Assembly: GCA_964641215.1 (NCBI GenBank)
Contig: CAZXKD010000121.1
Coordinates: 1-8,798, forward strand
DNA: 8,798 bases
Direction: 5' to 3'
Source of the DNA: 13-1-40CM-70-15 sp964641215
Lineage (GTDB): Bacteria > Gemmatimonadota > Gemmatimonadetes > Gemmatimonadales > GWC2-71-9
The position numbers were made by a program, and so were the translations under genes. The notes below the pieces were generated by a model. It was not told where the DNA came from. It was given only the letters and a program-made list of their open reading frames with translations, and did not search any database. Shown here piece after piece: positions 6,261-8,798 of this stretch. Each line of letters begins with the position of its first letter. Position 1 is the first letter of the stretch.

Positions 6261-7369
6261 AGCGCCTTGTCGAAGATCCGGTAGGTCTTGTAGGGGCGGA
6301 AGCTGAGTGCCAGGGCGGCCTTGTTCATCGGGACGTTGTCTTCGAGGATCCAACCGCCTTCACCCCAGTTGTAGCCCTTGGCCACGCCCTTGGTCCAGAT
6401 CCAGTTGTAGAGCAGGGCGTCGATGCCGCGGCCGCGGAACTCCGGAATGGTGCCGAGCAACAGAACGCGCACGCGGTGGATGTTGCGGGCGTGCCACAGG
6501 ATCAGGGGCAGCCCCCACAACCGGCCGGAGGCGTTGTGACGGAGGGCGACGTTGAAGTCGGGGAGCGCGACCGCGAACCCGACGACCTTCCCGTCCCGCA
6601 CGGCGAAGGGGACGAGGTCGGGCACCGCGATCGGTTTCAGTTGCTTGGCGAGGTGGTCGATCTCGGGCTCGGTGAGCGGCACGAAGCCCCAGTTCTTCTC
6701 CCACGCCTGGTTGTACAGCTCCTTGATCAGCTCCACGTCCGCGGCGAACCGTTTCATGTTCAGCGGCCGCAGAGTGATACCGGCGCGGTCGGCCACGCGC
6801 TGCGCGATCTTGAGATAGCGCTCCGGCGGGGCCTGGCCCGAGCCCTCGTAGGCGAGGAGATCCTTCGCCTTCCGGAAGCCGTAGCGCACGTGGAGGGGAA
6901 CGTAATAGGCCAGGTTGTGCGGCATCATCAGCGTGGGCGGCGTGTCGAACCCATCCACCAGCAAGCCACACTCGTCGTTGATCGATGGGCTCATGGGCCC
7001 GCGCATCGTGTCGCAGCCTTTGGCCCGCAGCCAACCGGCCGCGGCATCGAACAACCCGTTCGCCACCTCCTGATCGTTTACCGCCTCGAAGAATCCGTAG
7101 AACCCCACTCGGTCGTTGTGGGTCGCATTGTGGTTGGCGTTCTTGATCGCGGCAATCCGTCCGACCGTCCGACCGTCCGACCGTCCGACGAAATACTGTG
7201 CCTCGGCGTGCTGCCAGAACGGATTCTTTTTCGGGGAGAGGAGGGTGCGCACGTCCATCCGCAGCTGGGGGACCCAGAGCGGGTCGCGGCGGTAGTGGTG
7301 GTACGGGAAGGCGATGAAGCGCTCGAGATCGCGCCCGTCACCGACGGGCGCGATCTCCGGTCGGCTCAG
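6257..7369 (-). CDS. bcerS: GNAT-fold N-acyltransferase, bacterial ceramide synthase (bCerS) candidate, CTG start
   Basis: Soluble acyltransferase predicted to N-acylate 3-ketosphinganine, the role of the GNAT-related ceramide synthase in Caulobacter-type bacteria. From the first canonical ATG (7258) there are 333 residues, with GPMSPSINDECGLL (87-100), a GNAT acyl-thioester-binding motif FRGRGIDALL (274-283) in the C-terminal half, and an N-terminal strand set that looks like a second, degenerate GNAT half. The open frame continues upstream of that ATG and encodes family-like sequence, ending FPYHHYRRDPLWVPQLR before Met, so 7258 is too short. No ATG, GTG or TTG exists before the in-frame TAA near 7384. 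The best start is a CTG at 7367-7369 giving LSRPEIAPV (370 residues), overlapping the upstream stop in CTGA, as the next two junctions do with GTGA. A strict annotation would use 6257-7258. The first codons form a 15-bp hairpin, and a 4 x 8-bp repeat lies at 7157-7188. The lipid specificity is inferred from the operon. Confidence 0.75.
   Translation of the reverse strand: MSRPEIAPVGDGRDLERFIAFPYHHYRRDPLWVPQLRMDVRTLLSPKKNPFWQHAEAQYFVGRSDGRTVGRIAAIKNANHNATHNDRVGFYGFFEAVNDQEVANGLFDAAAGWLRAKGCDTMRGPMSPSINDECGLLVDGFDTPPTLMMPHNLAYYVPLHVRYGFRKAKDLLAYEGSGQAPPERYLKIAQRVADRAGITLRPLNMKRFAADVELIKELYNQAWEKNWGFVPLTEPEIDHLAKQLKPIAVPDLVPFAVRDGKVVGFAVALPDFNVALRHNASGRLWGLPLILWHARNIHRVRVLLLGTIPEFRGRGIDALLYNWIWTKGVAKGYNWGEGGWILEDNVPMNKAALALSFRPYKTYRIFDKAL
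7157..7188. repeat. Four perfect 8-bp tandem repeats inside the bCerS-like gene
   Basis: The plus-strand unit CCGTCCGA occurs four times without mismatch, followed by the start of a fifth (C). On the coding strand it encodes VGRSDGRTVGR, close to the family pattern before RIAAI. The unit length is not a multiple of 3, so gain or loss of one copy would shift the frame early in the gene. Confidence 0.9.
7325..7357. repeat. Perfect 15-bp inverted repeat with 3-base loop
   Basis: GAGATCGCGCCCGTC (7325-7339) and its exact reverse complement (7343-7357) flank a 3-base loop. On the minus strand it begins 8 bases after the stop of the Spt-like gene and covers codons 5-15 of the CTG-initiated acyltransferase. 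No T run follows on the minus strand, so it is not a standard intrinsic terminator. It may control translation, RNA stability or relative expression of the two genes. Confidence 0.85.
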
Positions 7370-8571
7370 ATGACCCCCAGCGCTTTACCGAGCTCGGCGA
7401 AGGCCTCGAGGGCGGTGTCGATCTGCGCATCCGTGTGCGTCGCCATCAGGCTGGTGCGCAGCCGGCATTGCGACGGCGGCACGGCCGGTGGCACCACCGG
7501 GTTGGTGAACACGCCCACGTCGAACAGTTTCCGCCAGAAAAGGAAGGTCTTCTCGAGCGGTCCGATCAGCACCGGCACGATGGGCGTCTCCGTGGGGCCG
7601 ATGTCGAAGCCCAGGCCGCGGAGCCCCTCCTGCAGTCGCCGCGCGTTCTTCCACAGGCGCTCGCGCCGCTCGGGCTCGCGCTGCATCACGTGCAGCGCCG
7701 CCAGGACCCCGGCGGTGTTGCCCGGAGGCAGCGCGGCGGTGAAGATCAGCGGCCGGCTGTTGTGCTTGAGGAAGTGGATCACGTTCTCCGTCCCGGCCGC
7801 GAAGCCGCCGATCGAGGCGAGCGACTTCGAGAACGTCCCCACGATGAGGTCCACTTCGTCCACCAGGCCGAAATGGGCCGCGGTGCCGTCGCCCCGGGGG
7901 CCCAGCACGCCGACCGAGTGCGCGTCATCGATGGCGAGCGCCGCCCCGTACTTCTGCGTCACCTTGAGCAGGTTCGGGACGTCGGCGATGTCACCTTCCA
8001 TCGAATAGATGCCGTCCACGATGACCATCGTGCCGATCTTGGGGTCCACCTTCTGCAGCTTGCGCTCCAGTCCGACCAGATCGCCGTGGTTGAACCGCAC
8101 CGTCTCGCCCTGGGACATCTTGGCGCCGTCCACGATCGACGCGTGGTCCAGCTTGTCCAGGAACACGACGTCCCCCCGGCCCACCAGGCCGGAAATCAGC
8201 CCCAGATTCGCCTGGTAGCCGGTGGAAAAGACGAGGCAGGCTTCTTTGCCGAAGAACTCCGCCAGTTCGGCCTCGAGCCGCTCGTGCAGGTCCAGCGTGC
8301 CGTTCAGGAACCTGCTCCCGGTGCACCCGGAGCCGTAGCGCTCCAGCGCGGCCTTGGCCGCGGCCAGCACGTCCGGATGATGCGTCAGGCCGAGGTAGTT
8401 GTTGGAGCCCATCATGATCCGGGGCTTGCCCTCGATCATGACGACGGTGTCTTCGGAGTGGGAGATGGCCTTGAAGTACGGATACAGGCCCGCTGCCTGC
8501 ACCTCGCGCGCCCGGGTGAAGTTCTTGCATTTGTCGAACAGCGCGATGTGCTGGAGGGTCTGCGTGTTCAC
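7366..8571 (-). CDS. spt: Serine palmitoyltransferase-like alpha-oxoamine synthase (PLP enzyme)
   Basis: Cytoplasmic PLP enzyme of 401 residues, normal for the family. It is predicted to condense L-serine with an acyl thioester to 3-ketosphinganine, the first committed sphingolipid step. Visible features: NNYLGL (57-62), GSGCTGSRFLNGT (80-92), DKLDHASIVDG with the PLP-stacking His143, YSMEGD (189-194), DDAHSVG with Asp215 and His218, and GTFSKSLASIGGF with Schiff-base Lys249. TFSKSxASxGGF is the bacterial Spt form, whereas BioF and Kbl usually have T(L)SKALG or similar. The start is the GTG at 8571, preceded by GAGG (8576-8579); the frame stays open upstream to 8793, but that extension is low-complexity and overlaps the divergent gene region. 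It is first in the operon and its TGA (7366-7368) overlaps the next gene by four bases. BioF or Kbl activity is the alternative; no biotin or threonine genes are nearby. Confidence 0.85.
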   Translation of the reverse strand: MNTQTLQHIALFDKCKNFTRAREVQAAGLYPYFKAISHSEDTVVMIEGKPRIMMGSNNYLGLTHHPDVLAAAKAALERYGSGCTGSRFLNGTLDLHERLEAELAEFFGKEACLVFSTGYQANLGLISGLVGRGDVVFLDKLDHASIVDGAKMSQGETVRFNHGDLVGLERKLQKVDPKIGTMVIVDGIYSMEGDIADVPNLLKVTQKYGAALAIDDAHSVGVLGPRGDGTAAHFGLVDEVDLIVGTFSKSLASIGGFAAGTENVIHFLKHNSRPLIFTAALPPGNTAGVLAALHVMQREPERRERLWKNARRLQEGLRGLGFDIGPTETPIVPVLIGPLEKTFLFWRKLFDVGVFTNPVVPPAVPPSQCRLRTSLMATHTDAQIDTALEAFAELGKALGVI

Positions 8572-8602
8572 GCGGCCTCTAGTCTTGGGAAGGCGACGGT
8601 AC

Positions 8603-8631
8603 AGCTTAGCGGCGGGTGCGGGAAACCGCAA
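8603..8631 (-). promoter_or_regulatory. Possible sigma-70-like promoter of the ceramide operon
   Basis: On the minus strand TTGCGG (8631-8626) and TAAGCT (8608-8603) are spaced by 17 bases, 31 bases before the spt GTG. Each hexamer matches only about half of the E. coli consensus, so this is a suggestion based on spacing and position. Confidence 0.3.
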
Positions 8632-8634
8632 GGT

Positions 8635-8650
8635 GCCACGCCAGTGGCGT
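8635..8650. promoter_or_regulatory. Overlapping palindromes in the divergent intergenic region
   Basis: ACGCCA-G-TGGCGT (8638-8650) is a perfect 6+1+6 palindrome, overlapped by GCCAC-GCCA-GTGGC (8635-8648). It lies between the divergent spt and 8690 genes, just upstream of the suggested spt -35 box, a usual place for an operator. A further palindrome TGGGCCCA is at 8661-8668. Confidence 0.35.
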
Positions 8651-8689
8651 TTAGCACATCTGGGCCCAGGTACGTAAGTTGTACGCGCC

Positions 8690-8798
8690 GTGTATCGCTT
8701 CGTCTGTCTGCTGCTCGGCTGCGCAGCGCCGGCCGCGTCCGCGCTCGCCGCCCAGCGGGCGGCGTACACCGCGGGCTGGGGTGACGTCGCCACGTTCG
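8690..8798 (+). CDS. Divergent exported protein, N-terminal fragment
   Basis: The GTG at 8690 opens a frame running off the window (36 residues seen). It begins with a short positive region and a hydrophobic stretch, FVCLLLGCAAPAASALA, then AAQRAAYTAGWGD. This looks like a signal peptide cut after an AxA-type site near residue 20, or a lipoprotein signal with LLGC. No strong ribosome site is visible. It is transcribed away from spt, sharing a 118-base intergenic region. The mature protein is unseen, so no function is given. Confidence 0.5.
   Translation, partial: MYRFVCLLLGCAAPAASALAAQRAAYTAGWGDVATF

Noticed and set aside
5292..6353. Longer start for the CerR-like gene at 6353
   Set aside because: The extra 31 residues lie within the upstream gene and lack homology-like sequence; the GTG at 6260 begins exactly at the Rossmann strand with a GTGA overlap.
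7157..7188. CRISPR-like repeat array
   Set aside because: The units are 8 bp, contiguous without spacers, and inside a coding sequence.
6476..8008. 510-codon plus-strand open frame opposite the acyltransferase and spt genes
   Set aside because: It is antisense to two genes with clear catalytic motifs, is rich in Arg/Gly/His/Val with no recognisable domain, and is an expected by-product of high GC in the third codon position.
7366..8571. Call as BioF (biotin) or Kbl (threonine catabolism)
   Set aside because: The lysine region TFSKSLASIGGF and the ceramide gene context favour Spt; no bio or tdh genes are near. It is kept as an alternative in the feature text.
7435..8784. 449-codon plus-strand open frame opposite spt
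   Set aside because: Antisense shadow of the PLP enzyme; its composition is not protein-like and it shows no motifs.

Overview
High-GC DNA with a 100-N scaffold gap, so probably a draft or metagenome-derived contig. The gene content (a STAND-type ATPase regulator, a lipobox-bearing parallel beta-helix protein, sphingolipid genes) fits a Gram-negative, sphingolipid-making bacterium. Gemmatimonadota is my best guess from family resemblance, but no marker gene here proves it.

Layout. Positions 1-875 (+) hold the C-terminal part of an AAA/STAND ATPase regulator, with a frame break at an 11-G run. Positions 995-2174 (+) hold a secreted, lipoprotein-like right-handed beta-helix protein interrupted by the N gap (1480-1579). 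Two hairpins follow at 2187-2227. Positions 2277-4411 (+) hold a two-gene unit: an alkaline-phosphatase-superfamily phosphodiesterase, then a VTT/DedA-like membrane protein, joined by an ATGA overlap. This unit meets a minus-strand operon tail to tail, the two stop codons interlocking in CTAG (4408-4411). Positions 8571-4408 (-) hold four tightly overlapping genes: a serine palmitoyltransferase-like alpha-oxoamine synthase, a GNAT-fold acyltransferase of bacterial ceramide synthase type, an NAD(P)-dependent epimerase/reductase of CerR type, and an Aur1-like PAP2 membrane enzyme. A divergent gene with a signal sequence starts at 8690 (+) and leaves the window.

Main result. The minus-strand operon reads as a compact bacterial ceramide pathway whose gene order follows the expected reaction order: serine plus acyl thioester condensation, N-acylation, 3-keto reduction, then probably headgroup transfer by the PAP2/Aur1-like enzyme. 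Junctions overlap by four bases (CTGA, GTGA, GTGA). The acyltransferase has no ATG/GTG/TTG start that includes its conserved N-terminus. The only good start is a CTG overlapping the upstream stop, and a 15-bp perfect hairpin lies in its first codons. The same gene carries four perfect copies of an 8-bp repeat, so a slip of one unit would break its frame.

The convergent phosphodiesterase/VTT pair could also belong to phospholipid or sphingolipid metabolism, but only proximity suggests it. All functional calls come from motifs and family recognition by eye; no database search was run.
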